A model generated the notes under the pieces. It saw nothing but the letters and a program-made list of their open reading frames with translations. It was not told the DNA's origin and ran no database searches. From Brevundimonas sp. (GTDB taxonomy: Bacteria; Pseudomonadota; Alphaproteobacteria; Caulobacterales; Caulobacteraceae), in NCBI GenBank assembly GCA_003248965.1, contig QFQU01000007.1, positions 67,273-131,272 of the forward strand: DNA of 64,000 bases. The letters run 5' to 3'. The position numbers were made by a program, and so were the translations under genes. Position 1 is the stretch's first letter, and each line of letters starts with the position of its first letter. Positions 36,283 to 44,664 of this stretch are shown here, piece by piece.

Positions 36283-36387
36283 CGCCTCAGCTCCGCGTCC
36301 GATCTGAACGATTTCGCGACGATCCGCTCATCGCATGATTTGGCGTCATTCGCGCCCGGGCTACAAGCGTCGTCGCAGCCCGGCGCG

Positions 36388-37287
36388 TCACAGCGAGGTG
36401 TCCATCGGCAGCACCGGCGCCTCGCGCAACAGGACGATGGCGATGCGGCGGTTGCCGGCCAGGCTCGGGTCGTCGGGATACAGCGGATCGGACCCCGCCT
36501 TGCCGGCAACCGAATAGACCCGGTCCGGATCGACGCCTGCGCCCTGGAGAACCAGGCGCGAGGCGTTGGCGCGTTCGGACGAAAGGCTCCAGTCCGCCGG
36601 CAGGCTGGCGCGGCTGGAACCGGCCTGGGCGCTGGTGTGGCCGGTGATGGAGATGCGGTTGGGCAGTCGGTTGATCACCTTGGCGACGGCGCGCAGCAAC
36701 ACCTGGGCGCGGGCGTTGGGTCGGGCCGAGTTGCTCTCGAACATCGAGCGGCCTTCCTGATCGACCAGTTGGATGCGCAGCCCCTCGGGCGTCTGATCCA
36801 CGATCAACTGTTTCGACAGTTCCGCCAGTTCCGGCATCGACTGCATGGCCTGACGCAGCGATTCGGCGGCGCTGGCGAACTCGGCCGCCTCGCGCCGCTG
36901 CATTTCCGCCTGGAGGGCGGCGTCGCTGGCTGACGACAGGTTGGAACTGGGGCCGGGGTTGGTCGCGTCGGGCGGCGCCTCGGGGGCCAACTGTTCTATC
37001 ACCGACTGCGAGCCCGAACTTTTAGGACCGTCGTCGCCCAGGGCCGTGCCGCCCAGAATGCCGCCGGAGCCGGAGGTCGTTTCGGACACGCTGGCCGGGG
37101 CGAAATACTCGGCGATGCCCTTCTTCTGCTCGGGATCGGTCGTGTTGATCAGCCACATCAGCAGGAAGAAGGCCATCATGGCGGTCACGAAGTCCGCATA
37201 GGCCACCTTCCACGCGCCGCCGTGATGCCCCCCGCCGGAGACCTTCTTGACCTTCTTGATGAGGATCGGACGATCGCTCACGGACAT
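36388..37287 (-). CDS. motB: Flagellar motor stator protein MotB
   Basis: 299 residues. The proton channel aspartate is D32 in AWKVAYADFVTAMMAFFLLMWLINTTDPEQ, inside the single transmembrane helix. A flexible linker rich in Ser, Gly and Pro (about 60-130) leads to a C-terminal OmpA-like peptidoglycan-binding domain (ISITGHTSAQAG, LSSERANASRLVLQGAGVDPDRVYSVAGKAGSDPLYP). MSVSDRP at 37287 is preferred to ATG 37317, which would add ten unrelated residues. motA is not adjacent, as in Caulobacter. Confidence 0.95.
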   Translation of the reverse strand: MSVSDRPILIKKVKKVSGGGHHGGAWKVAYADFVTAMMAFFLLMWLINTTDPEQKKGIAEYFAPASVSETTSGSGGILGGTALGDDGPKSSGSQSVIEQLAPEAPPDATNPGPSSNLSSASDAALQAEMQRREAAEFASAAESLRQAMQSMPELAELSKQLIVDQTPEGLRIQLVDQEGRSMFESNSARPNARAQVLLRAVAKVINRLPNRISITGHTSAQAGSSRASLPADWSLSSERANASRLVLQGAGVDPDRVYSVAGKAGSDPLYPDDPSLAGNRRIAIVLLREAPVLPMDTSL

Positions 37288-37333
37288 GGATACGTATCCC
37301 GAGGAGTGGTGTCCCATTCTGGTCCGACCAAGG

Positions 37334-37349
37334 TTAACCGCGCGTTGAC
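37334..37349. promoter_or_regulatory. Possible CtrA site upstream of motB
   Basis: TTAA-N7-TTGAC (37334-37349) differs by one base from the CtrA consensus TTAA-N7-TTAAC and lies about 47 bases upstream of the motB start. CtrA control of flagellar genes is established in Caulobacter; here the assignment is inference from one imperfect match. Confidence 0.3.
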
Positions 37350-37403
37350 CTTGAACGGGGCGCTGCGGGGGCCTAGTCCGGCGGCCGAACCAAGGAGCCT
37401 GTC

Positions 37404-38258
37404 ATGAAGATCGCTTTCGCCGGCCTGGGCGTCATGGGCGCCCCGATGGCGCGTCACCTGGTCCAGGCGGGCCACGACGTGATCGGCTTCAACCGCACGA
37501 CGGCCAAGGCCGAAGCCTGGGCCGCCGCGAACGGCGGTCGGGCGGCGGCGACCGTCGCCGAGGCCGCTCAAGGCGTTGAACTGTTCATCCTGTGCGTCGG
37601 CAACGACGACGACGTGCGCGCGGTCGTAACCGAGGCCCTGCCGCATCTCGCCGCCGGCGCCGTCGTGGTCGATCACACGACGACCTCGGCCAGGCTGGCG
37701 CGCGAGATGGCCGAACTGGCGACGGGACAGGGGCGCCATTTCATCGACGCCCCCGTGTCGGGCGGACAGGCCGGCGCCGAAAACGGCCAACTCAGCGTCA
37801 TGGCGGGCGGCGATCTGGAGGCTCTGGCCCGGGCGAAGCCCGCGCTGAACGCCTATTCCAAGGCGATCCAGCACATGGGACCGGCGGGCTCGGGCCAACT
37901 GACCAAGATGGTCAATCAGATCGCTATCGCCGGCGTGGTTCAGGGCCTGGCCGAGGCTGTCCATTTCGCCCAGGTCGCGGGCCTGGACACCGACGCCGTC
38001 TATGAGGCCGTGTCAAAGGGCGCGGCGCAAAGCTGGCAGATGGACAATCGCTGGAAGACGGCGGCGAAGGGCGAGTTCGACTTCGGTTTCGCCGTCGACT
38101 GGATGCGCAAGGATCTGGGGCTGGTGCTGGACGAGGCGCGCTCGAACGGCGCCAAACTGGCCCTGACCGCCCTGGTCGATCAGTTCTACGCTGAGGTCCA
38201 GGCCATGGGCGGAAACCGCTGGGACACCTCCAGCCTGACGGCGCGGCTGCAGCGCTGA
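37404..38258 (+). CDS. NAD(P)-dependent oxidoreductase, 3-hydroxyisobutyrate dehydrogenase family
   Basis: 284 residues of the beta-hydroxyacid dehydrogenase family. Rossmann motif FAGLGVMGAPMARHLVQAGHDVIGFNRT starts at residue 5, the substrate loop FIDAPVSGGQAGAENGQLSVMAGG near 114, and the catalytic Lys in GSGQLTKMVNQIAIAG near 170. DFGFAVDWMRKDLGLVLDEA is in the helical C-terminus. The substrate (3-hydroxyisobutyrate, tartronate semialdehyde or succinic semialdehyde) cannot be decided. ATG 37404 follows AAGGAG. Confidence 0.93.
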   Translation: MKIAFAGLGVMGAPMARHLVQAGHDVIGFNRTTAKAEAWAAANGGRAAATVAEAAQGVELFILCVGNDDDVRAVVTEALPHLAAGAVVVDHTTTSARLAREMAELATGQGRHFIDAPVSGGQAGAENGQLSVMAGGDLEALARAKPALNAYSKAIQHMGPAGSGQLTKMVNQIAIAGVVQGLAEAVHFAQVAGLDTDAVYEAVSKGAAQSWQMDNRWKTAAKGEFDFGFAVDWMRKDLGLVLDEARSNGAKLALTALVDQFYAEVQAMGGNRWDTSSLTARLQR

Positions 38259-38277
38259 AAGACTCGGCGCTGCCTGG

Positions 38278-38550
38278 TCAGGCGGCCGTTCGCCGCGGCG
38301 CCGGAGCGCCTCTGAGCAAACCCTCGGTGCTCAGGTCTTCGTCGATGTCCGGCCAGTGGATTCCCAGCCCCGCGCCAGCCAGAAGCCAATTGGCGCGCTG
38401 TTCGGGCGTCGCGTTCGCCAATCGGGGATACCAGGCGACCGGCGCGGCGATCGCACGACCGTCCATCAGTTCGACAACTATGCGTTCATCGTCGACCTGC
38501 ACCGACTTCACGCGAATATCGGCCGTGTCCCTATGCGCCAAAGAAGTCAT
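38278..38550 (-). CDS. DUF2442 domain protein
   Basis: 90 residues. The core IRVKSVQVDDERIVVELMDGRAIAAPVAWYPRLANATPEQRANWLLAGAGLGIHWPDIDEDLSTEGLL is a full DUF2442 domain, a small fold often encoded beside DUF4160 proteins in what look like toxin-antitoxin-like pairs; no activity is established. ATG 38550 lies inside the end of the DUF4160 frame (20-base overlap). Part of the hemB transcript by position. Confidence 0.85.
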   Translation of the reverse strand: MTSLAHRDTADIRVKSVQVDDERIVVELMDGRAIAAPVAWYPRLANATPEQRANWLLAGAGLGIHWPDIDEDLSTEGLLRGAPAPRRTAA

Positions 38551-38767
38551 GCCAAGCCTGCGACAATGCGGCCGCGTGGGTCGCGACGTGCGATTGTAGC
38601 ACGCGAAGCTCGCGTGCGGAAAAGCCGATATTCTGTGCGACTGCGGTATCGGCCAACCAAAACTTTGCGGTGCAGTCGTCCCGGTCCACATGGACATGCG
38701 GCGGCTCGTTCGGCTCATGACTGTAAAACTAGAAGCGATACGGGCCGATCCGCAAAACCGTGGGCAT
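38531..38767 (-). pseudogene. DUF4160 gene interrupted by an amber codon
   Basis: The frame opens MPTVLRIGPYRF and is then stopped by TAG at 38731-38729 (codon 13), where relatives have Tyr or Phe. It continues unbroken as FYSHEPNEPPHVHVDRDD, CTAKFWLADTAVAQNIGFSARELRVLQ and HAAALSQAWHDFFGA to TAG at 38533-38531. Everything after codon 13 is typical DUF4160, but no good restart codon follows the stop. The ATG directly follows the hemB stop (TGA-ATG) and the end overlaps DUF2442. One base change would restore a 78-residue protein, so the break is recent or a sequencing error. Confidence 0.8.
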
Positions 38768-39769
38768 TCAGGCCCCCAGCAACCGTGCGGCCTGAGGCGC
38801 AAAATAGGTCAGGACGCCTGCGCATCCGGCGCGCTTGAACCCGTGCAGGGTCTCCAGAATGGCGCGGTCCTGGTCCAGCCAGCCATTGGCGATGGAGGCT
38901 TGCATCATCGCGTATTCGCCCGACACCTGATAGGCGAAGGTCGGCACACGGAAGGTTTCCGAAACCCGCCGCACGATGTCCAGATAGGGCATGCCCGGCT
39001 TGACCATGACGGCGTCGGCGCCTTCCGACAGGTCCATGGCCACCTCTTTCAGCGCCTCGTCGGAGTTGGCGTAGTCCATCTGATAGGTCTTCTTGTCGCC
39101 CCGCAGCATGGTCGAGGAGCCGACGGCGTCGCGATACGGGCCGTAGAAGGCCGAGGCGAACTTGGCCGCATAGGACAGGATCAGCGTGTCCTGAAATCCG
39201 TTGGCCTCCAGCGCCTCGCGCACCGCCTGAATACGCCCGTCCATCATGTCGGAGGGCGCCACGACGTCGGCCCCGGCATGGGCGTGGATGAAGGCCTGTT
39301 CGGCCAGCCGCTCCAGCGAGGCGTCGTTGACGACCCGTTCGCCCTCCATCACCCCGTCGTGGCCGTGGTCGGTGTAGCAGTCCAGCGCCACGTCGGTCAT
39401 GACGCCGATCTCGGGCGCGGCGTCCTTGATGGCCCGGATCGCCTCGGGGATCAGGCCGTCCGGGTCGGTCGCCCCCGTGCCGACCGCATCCTTGATCGCG
39501 CCGTCGACATTGGGGAACAGGGCGATCATCGGAATGCCCAGGTTCCGGGCCTCGACGGCCGCCGCCGCTGCGGCCTTGGGCGACAGGCGGAACACGCCAG
39601 GCATGGAGGCGACGGGGACGCGATCCTCGGCCCCGTCATGCACGATCAGCGGCCAGATCAGATCGGCCGGCGTCAGGGTCGTTTCGGCGACCAGGCGGCG
39701 CACCCACGGGCTGGCGCGCAGGCGGCGCGGCCGGGCGAGCGGGAAGGGGGCGGGCTGATACGGAAGCAT
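38768..39769 (-). CDS. hemB: Delta-aminolevulinic acid dehydratase (porphobilinogen synthase)
   Basis: Joins two 5-aminolevulinate molecules into porphobilinogen in haem synthesis. 333 residues: RRLVAETTLTPADLIWPLIVHDG near residue 24, metal-site region DVALDCYTDHGHDGVM near 126, the first active Lys in ILSYAAKFASAFYGPYRDAVGS near 198, and the Schiff-base Lys in GADAVMVKPGMPYLDIV near 251. Cys-to-Asp/Thr pattern variations fit the Mg-type enzymes of alphaproteobacteria. The DUF4160 and DUF2442 frames follow with no gap. Confidence 0.96.
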   Translation of the reverse strand: MLPYQPAPFPLARPRRLRASPWVRRLVAETTLTPADLIWPLIVHDGAEDRVPVASMPGVFRLSPKAAAAAAVEARNLGIPMIALFPNVDGAIKDAVGTGATDPDGLIPEAIRAIKDAAPEIGVMTDVALDCYTDHGHDGVMEGERVVNDASLERLAEQAFIHAHAGADVVAPSDMMDGRIQAVREALEANGFQDTLILSYAAKFASAFYGPYRDAVGSSTMLRGDKKTYQMDYANSDEALKEVAMDLSEGADAVMVKPGMPYLDIVRRVSETFRVPTFAYQVSGEYAMMQASIANGWLDQDRAILETLHGFKRAGCAGVLTYFAPQAARLLGA

Positions 39770-39920
39770 GGCGTGACCTTGGGAAATCTGGCGTGGGACT
39801 AGCGCCGCAGGCCGGACGGCGCAAATCGCGAGATGCGTCGGATCGTTTCGGTCGTGATCAACGCTTGCGCGACGCCATGAAATGCGGACCTATCACCGCC
39901 GAATTCAAGGGAGAGGCGAA

Positions 39921-40730
39921 ATGATCGGACGTTTGGCGGCGGGTGCGGCGGTTCTGGCCCTGATGGCGGGGCTGTCGGGCTGTATCATAATCTCGTCGGA
40001 GGGCGGTTCGCGCACCGTGGTCGCCTCAGCCGGGGCCGACGGCGCCATGGGCGTTCCGTCCTACGCCGGCCTCTACGCCGACGCTGTGGCCGATCCGAAA
40101 CGTCCGGCCGAGGAGGTCGCGCGCGACCCCTTGCGTCATCCTGCCCAGATTCTGGCCTTCGCCCAGGTCGCGCCGGGCGACAAGGTCGCCGACATCCGGC
40201 CGGGCGCAGGGTATTTCACCCGCCTGTTCTCCGATGTGGTCGGACCGAACGGCCGCGTCTACGCCTTCGTGCCGAACCGGACCATGGCGCGTGAGAACCC
40301 GACCGCTGATCTCCTGGTCGCCGCCTATCCCAACGTCAAGCGGGTCAACGGCCTTCTGGACGCCATGACCTATCCCGAGCCGCTGGACATGGTCTTCATG
40401 AGCCAGGAATACCACGACTTCCACATTCCCGGCTTCGACACCGACGTCGCCAGGATGAATGCGGCGGTCTTCGCGGCCCTGAAGCCGGGCGGCCGCTATG
40501 TCGTCATCGACCACCAGGCCGCGCCGGGGACGGGGATTTCCGCCGTCCAGACCCTGCACCGGATCGAGGGCGACCATCTGAAGCGCGAGGTGGAGGCCGC
40601 TGGATTCGTCTTCGAGGGTGAAAGCGCCGTTGTCGCCAACCCGGCTGACGACCACAGCCTGAATGTCTTCGACGAGAAGATCCGCGGCCGTACGGACCAG
40701 TTCGTCTATCGCTTCCGCAAGCCGGGCTGA
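39921..40730 (+). CDS. Methyltransferase-like lipoprotein
   Basis: 269 residues. A lipoprotein signal with lipobox LSGC at about residue 20 anchors it to a membrane. The body is a class I methyltransferase fold: DPLRHPAQILAFAQVAPGDKVADIRPGAGYFTRLFSDVVGPNGRVYAFVPNR, LDMVFMSQEYHDFH, and LKPGGRYVVIDHQAAPGTG. Motif I reads DIRPGAGYF instead of the usual D/E-x-G-x-G, seen in other periplasmic methyltransferase-like proteins, so catalytic activity is uncertain. ATG 39921 has GAGAGG 7 bases upstream; the upstream in-frame start at 39882 is rejected. Confidence 0.85.
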   Translation: MIGRLAAGAAVLALMAGLSGCIIISSEGGSRTVVASAGADGAMGVPSYAGLYADAVADPKRPAEEVARDPLRHPAQILAFAQVAPGDKVADIRPGAGYFTRLFSDVVGPNGRVYAFVPNRTMARENPTADLLVAAYPNVKRVNGLLDAMTYPEPLDMVFMSQEYHDFHIPGFDTDVARMNAAVFAALKPGGRYVVIDHQAAPGTGISAVQTLHRIEGDHLKREVEAAGFVFEGESAVVANPADDHSLNVFDEKIRGRTDQFVYRFRKPG

Positions 40731-40863
40731 CGACGGCGTCGCTGCAAGTCGTTCTGAGAACCGTTATCAATTAAGGGTTTGGGCGTTTTGTCCACGTCGC
40801 GGACATGGACAAGGCGTTCCGTCCGGCGCAAACAATCCCGCATAAATCGCCATAAGCGAAAGA

Positions 40864-42022
40864 ATGCGTCTCTTGTTCGACTATAAGGCCGCCTTTCAAA
40901 ACTCGGTGGAACAGGTCCGCAGCGAAGGGCGATATCGCGTCTTCGCCGACCTGAAACGCGTGCGCGGCCAATTCCCGCAGGCGCTGCGCCGCCGCGCGGA
41001 CGGGTCCGAGCAGGACGTCGTGATCTGGTGTTCCAACGACTATCTCGGCATGGGCCAGCACCCGGTCGTGGTCTCGGCCATGCAGGAAGAGATCGAGCGC
41101 ACGGGCGCCGGCGCCGGCGGCACGCGCAATATCTCGGGCACCACCCGCTCGGCCGTGGACCTGGAGGCCGAACTGGCCGCCTGGCATGGCAAGGAAGCCG
41201 CCCTTCTGTTCACCTCGGGCTATGTCGGCAACGAGGCGACCCTGTCGACCCTGCAGAAGATCCTGCCGGGCCTGATCATCTTCTCGGACGCCCTGAACCA
41301 TGCCTCGATGATCGAGGGCATCCGTCACGGCGGCGGCGAACGCCACATCTTCCGTCACAACGATCTGGCGCATCTTGAGGCCCTGCTGGCCGCGGCGCCC
41401 GCCGACGCGCCCAAGCTGATCGCCTTCGAGAGCGTCTATTCGATGGACGGCGACATCGCCGATCTGGCCGGCACCATCGCCCTGGCCAAGAAGTACGGCG
41501 CGATGACCTATCTGGACGAGGTTCACGCCGTAGGCCTGTACGGCGAAACCGGCGCCGGCGTCGCCGAACGCGACGGCGTCCTGGATCAGATCGACATCGT
41601 CGAATGCACCCTGGGCAAGGCCATCGGCGTCATGGGCGGCTATATCGCCGCCGACGCCGTGATCGTGGATGCGGTGCGCAGCTGGGCCTCGGGCTTCATC
41701 TTCACCACCAGCCTGCCGCCCGCCCTGACCGCCGGCGCCCTGGCCTCGGTCGGCCGGCCTGCCGGTCATGCCGTCCGAAAGCCATATCGTCCCGGTCCTG
41801 GTCGGCGATCCGATCCACTGCAAGATGATCTCGGACATGCTGCTGGAAGATTTCGGCGTCTATGTGCAGCCCATCAACTATCCGACCGTGCCGAAGGGGA
41901 CCGAGCGGCTGCGCTTCACCCCGTCGCCCAACCACACGGATGCGATGATGGATCACCTGGTCCAGGCGATGGACACATTGTTCTCCCACTGCAACGTGGC
42001 GCGCCGGCCCGTCGCCGCATGA
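40864..42022 (+). pseudogene. hemA: 5-aminolevulinate synthase with internal deletion and frameshift
   Basis: First enzyme of C4-type haem synthesis (glycine + succinyl-CoA). Residues 1-296 are a clean ALAS: IWCSNDYLGMGQHPVV, GAGAGGTRNISGTT, LDEVHAVGLYG and the PLP lysine K252 in TLGKAIGVMGGY. After GALASV at about base 41750 the frame changes. The C-terminal part resumes in the +1 frame as AGLPVMPSESHIVPVLVGDP and NYPTVPKGTERLRFTPSPNH to the TGA at 42020-42022. The helix between (relatives: about 26 residues, RHLK...LK) is missing; the shift implies loss of 3n+2 bases. CGGTC at the join suggests deletion between short repeats. The original frame reads on to 42204 by chance. Confidence 0.85.
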
Positions 42023-42204
42023 CGACCGGCGGCGACCTCGGCGAAGTCATCGTCGAGTTCGTCCGCAACGGCCCCTACGTCAAATGCTCGGCCATCCACG
42101 TCGCCACCGGCCGCGAGGTCAGCGCCATGGGCCCGGCGAACGAACCCAAGGCCGTGGAGCGGGTGGCGATCGCCAAGCTGAGGCGGGCTCTGGGCAAAGG
42201 CTAA
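42019..42204 (+). CDS. Small conserved alphaproteobacterial protein (DUF6898-like)
   Basis: 61 residues (MTTGGDLGEVIVEFVRNGPY, then VKCSAIHVATGREVSAMGPA to KLRRALGKG). ATG 42019 overlaps the ancestral hemA stop as ATGA, which is the normal coupling for this position, and the gene precedes glyA by 69 bases. The composition and pattern resemble short proteins seen beside hemA or glyA in related bacteria; the DUF6898 label is from memory and tentative. It lies inside the chance extension of the broken hemA frame, so automatic calls may miss it. Confidence 0.7.
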   Translation: MTTGGDLGEVIVEFVRNGPYVKCSAIHVATGREVSAMGPANEPKAVERVAIAKLRRALGKG

Positions 42205-42273
42205 CCACAAGATGTTGTGGTCCGGCGCGTCGGGGACTAGATAGGCCAGCTTCTGATTTGCGGGGATTTCAGC

Positions 42274-43557
42274 GTGACGGCCTTCACCCACGACGCCTAT
42301 TTCACCAAGACGCTCGCCGACGCCGATCCGGACGTCTTCAAGGGCATCCAGGGCGAACTGGGCCGTCAGCGCGAACAGATCGAACTGATCGCGTCCGAGA
42401 ACATCGTCTCCCAGGCGGTGCTGGACGCGCAGGGCTCGGTCCTGACCAACAAATACGCCGAAGGCTATCCCGGCCGTCGCTATTATGGCGGCTGCGAGTT
42501 CGTCGACATCACCGAGGATCTGGCGCGCGAGCGGGCCAAGACGCTGTTCGGGGCGGCCTTCGCCAACGTCCAGCCCCACTCGGGCGCCCAGGCCAACCAA
42601 GCGGTCTTCTTCACCCTGCTTCAGCCCGGCGACACCTTCCTGGGCATGGACCTGGCCTGCGGCGGGCACCTGACGCACGGCTCGCCGGCCAACCAGTCGG
42701 GCAAGTGGTTCCGCCCCGTGACCTACAAGGTGCGCGAAGACACCCATCTGATCGACTATGACCACGTCGCGGAAATGGCCGAGCGTGAGAAGCCCAAGCT
42801 GATCCTGGCAGGCGCCAGCGCCTATTCGCGCCACATCGACTTCAAGCGCTTCCGGGAGATCGCCGACAGCGTGGGCGCCTATCTGATGGTGGACATGGCC
42901 CACTACGCCGGCCTGATCGCCGGCGGCGTCTATCCCGACCCGATCCCGTACGCCCACGTCGTCACGACCACGACGCACAAGACGCTGCGCGGCCCGCGTG
43001 GCGGCATGATCCTGTCCAACGACGTGGACCTGGGCAAGAAGATCAACTCGGCGGTCTTCCCAGGCCTGCAGGGCGGCCCGCTGGAACACGTCATCGCCGG
43101 CAAGGCCGTGGCCTTCGGCGAGGCGCTGAAGCCCGAGTTCAAACTGTACGCCCAACAGGTCGTCAAGAACGCCCAGGCCCTGGCCGCCGTGCTGGTCGAA
43201 CGCGGTCTGGCCATCGTCTCGGGCGGCACCGACAGCCACCTGATGCTGGTCGATCTGCGACCCAAGGGCGTGACCGGCAAGGCGACCGAGCATGAGCTCG
43301 AAAAGGCGCTGATGACCTGCAACAAGAACGGCGTGCCGTTCGACACCGCCCCCTTCACCGTCACCTCCGGCGTCCGCTTGGGCACGCCGGCCGGCACCAC
43401 GCGCGGCTTCGGCGAGGACGAGTTCAAACAGATCGGTCACTGGATCGCCGACGTCGTCTCGTCGATGAACGGCGGCGACGAAGCCGATCCGGCTGTGGTC
43501 GCAGGCGTCGCGGCCCAGGTCCGCGAGTTGACGCACCGCTTCCCGATCTACGGATAA
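42274..43557 (+). CDS. glyA: Serine hydroxymethyltransferase
   Basis: Interconverts serine and glycine and charges tetrahydrofolate with a one-carbon unit. 427 residues: QREQIELIASENIVSQAVLDAQGS near residue 31, NKYAEGYPGRRYYGGCEFVD near 63, PHSGAQANQAVF near 103, MVDMAHYAGLIAGG near 207, and the PLP-lysine signature VVTTTTHKTLRGPRGG near 229. It starts at GTG 42274. It supplies glycine that ALAS consumes, which may explain its place after hemA. Confidence 0.97.
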   Translation: MTAFTHDAYFTKTLADADPDVFKGIQGELGRQREQIELIASENIVSQAVLDAQGSVLTNKYAEGYPGRRYYGGCEFVDITEDLARERAKTLFGAAFANVQPHSGAQANQAVFFTLLQPGDTFLGMDLACGGHLTHGSPANQSGKWFRPVTYKVREDTHLIDYDHVAEMAEREKPKLILAGASAYSRHIDFKRFREIADSVGAYLMVDMAHYAGLIAGGVYPDPIPYAHVVTTTTHKTLRGPRGGMILSNDVDLGKKINSAVFPGLQGGPLEHVIAGKAVAFGEALKPEFKLYAQQVVKNAQALAAVLVERGLAIVSGGTDSHLMLVDLRPKGVTGKATEHELEKALMTCNKNGVPFDTAPFTVTSGVRLGTPAGTTRGFGEDEFKQIGHWIADVVSSMNGGDEADPAVVAGVAAQVRELTHRFPIYG

Positions 43558-43564
43558 CCGCCTG

Positions 43565-44035
43565 ATGAAGTGCCCTTTTTGCGGTCATCAGGACACCCAG
43601 GTGAAGGACAGCCGGCCGTCGGACGACGGCTCGGCCATTCGACGCCGCCGGTCCTGCCCCAACTGCAACGGGCGCTTCACCACCTTCGAGCGCGTCCAAC
43701 TGCGCGAACTGGTCATCCTGAAGCGCAATGGACGGCGCACGCCCTTCGATCGCGACAAGCTGGAACGCTCGCTGGGCGTGGCGCTGCGCAAACGCCCGGT
43801 TCAGGCCGATCAGGTCGAGCAGATGGTCAACCGGATCGTCCGCCAGCTGGAGAGCCTGGGCGAGACGGAAATCCCGTCCAGCACGGTTGGCGACTTCATC
43901 ATGAAGGCGCTGAAGGGCGTGGATGAGGTGGCCTATGTCCGCTACGCCTCGGTCTACAAAGACTTCCGCCACACCGGCGACTTTGCCAAATTCCTGGGCG
44001 ATGAAGGGCTGGACGAGCCGACCGGCAAGGTCTGA
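43565..44035 (+). CDS. nrdR: Transcriptional repressor NrdR
   Basis: 156 residues. A zinc ribbon with C3, C6, C31 and C34 (MKCPFCGHQD, CPNCNGRFTT) precedes an ATP-cone domain (VILKRNGRRTPFDRDKLERSLGVALRKRP). It senses ATP/dATP and represses ribonucleotide reductase genes through NrdR boxes; none of those genes is in the window. The gene starts 7 bases after glyA, and its stop shares a base with the ribD ATG (TGATG). Confidence 0.96.
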   Translation: MKCPFCGHQDTQVKDSRPSDDGSAIRRRRSCPNCNGRFTTFERVQLRELVILKRNGRRTPFDRDKLERSLGVALRKRPVQADQVEQMVNRIVRQLESLGETEIPSSTVGDFIMKALKGVDEVAYVRYASVYKDFRHTGDFAKFLGDEGLDEPTGKV

Positions 44036-44658
44036 TGCGGGTCACGTTGAAACTGGCGACATCCCTGGACGGGCGCATCGCCACGGCCTCGGGCGAAAGC
44101 CGGTGGATCACTGGAGAGGTCGCCCGACTTGAGGGGCACCGCCTGCGCGCCGCCCACGACGCCATCCTGGTCGGCGTCGAAACCGTGCTGCACGACGACC
44201 CGGAACTGACCGCCCGCCTGCCGGGCCGCCAGGTCGATCAGCCATTGCGCGTCGTGCTGGACAGCCGCCTGCGCACGCCGCCGTCGGCCAGGGTGGCGAC
44301 CGGCGCCTCGGCCCTGATCCTGACGACGTCCGAGCCCCGATCGCTGGGCGCCGCCCGTGTCGTCCGGGTCGAATCCGAGAACGGCCGCCCCGCCGTCTCC
44401 GCCGTATTGAAGGGGCTGACGGCTGCCGGGGTCGGATCCCTGCTGATCGAGGGCGGGGGGCAGGTCGCGGCCGCCTTCCTGCGCGCTGGGGCGGTGGACC
44501 GGCTGGAGTGGTTCCGCGCGCCCATCCTGCTGGGCGGGGAGGGGCGGCCCTGCGTGGCGGCTCTGGCCCTTGCAAACCTCGCCGACGCCCCCACTTTCCG
44601 TCGCCTGGAGGTCCGGCCTGTCGGGGACGATCTGTGGGAACGCTACGCCCGCGCCTGA
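44035..44658 (+). CDS. ribD: RibD reductase domain protein (no deaminase domain)
   Basis: 207 residues covering only the RibD_C / dihydrofolate-reductase-like half: LKLATSLDGRIATASGESRWITGEVARLEGHRLRAAHDAILVGVETVLHDDPELTARL at the N-terminus and LLIEGGGQVAAAFLRAGAVDRLEWFRAPILLGG near 147. It should reduce the ribosylamino-uracil intermediate of riboflavin synthesis with NADPH. The N-terminal zinc deaminase (HAE ... PCxxxxxxxxC) of bifunctional RibD is absent, and nrdR abuts directly upstream, so the deaminase must be elsewhere. Second gene of nrdR-ribD-ribE-ribB-ribH-nusB-thiL. Confidence 0.9.
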   Translation: MRVTLKLATSLDGRIATASGESRWITGEVARLEGHRLRAAHDAILVGVETVLHDDPELTARLPGRQVDQPLRVVLDSRLRTPPSARVATGASALILTTSEPRSLGAARVVRVESENGRPAVSAVLKGLTAAGVGSLLIEGGGQVAAAFLRAGAVDRLEWFRAPILLGGEGRPCVAALALANLADAPTFRRLEVRPVGDDLWERYARA

Positions 44659-44664
44659 CGGATT

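Noticed and set aside
40785..40810. TGTCC-N7-GGACA palindrome before hemA as a regulator site
   Set aside because: Only five base pairs, no match to a known Irr, Fur or FnrL site; too weak to list as a feature.
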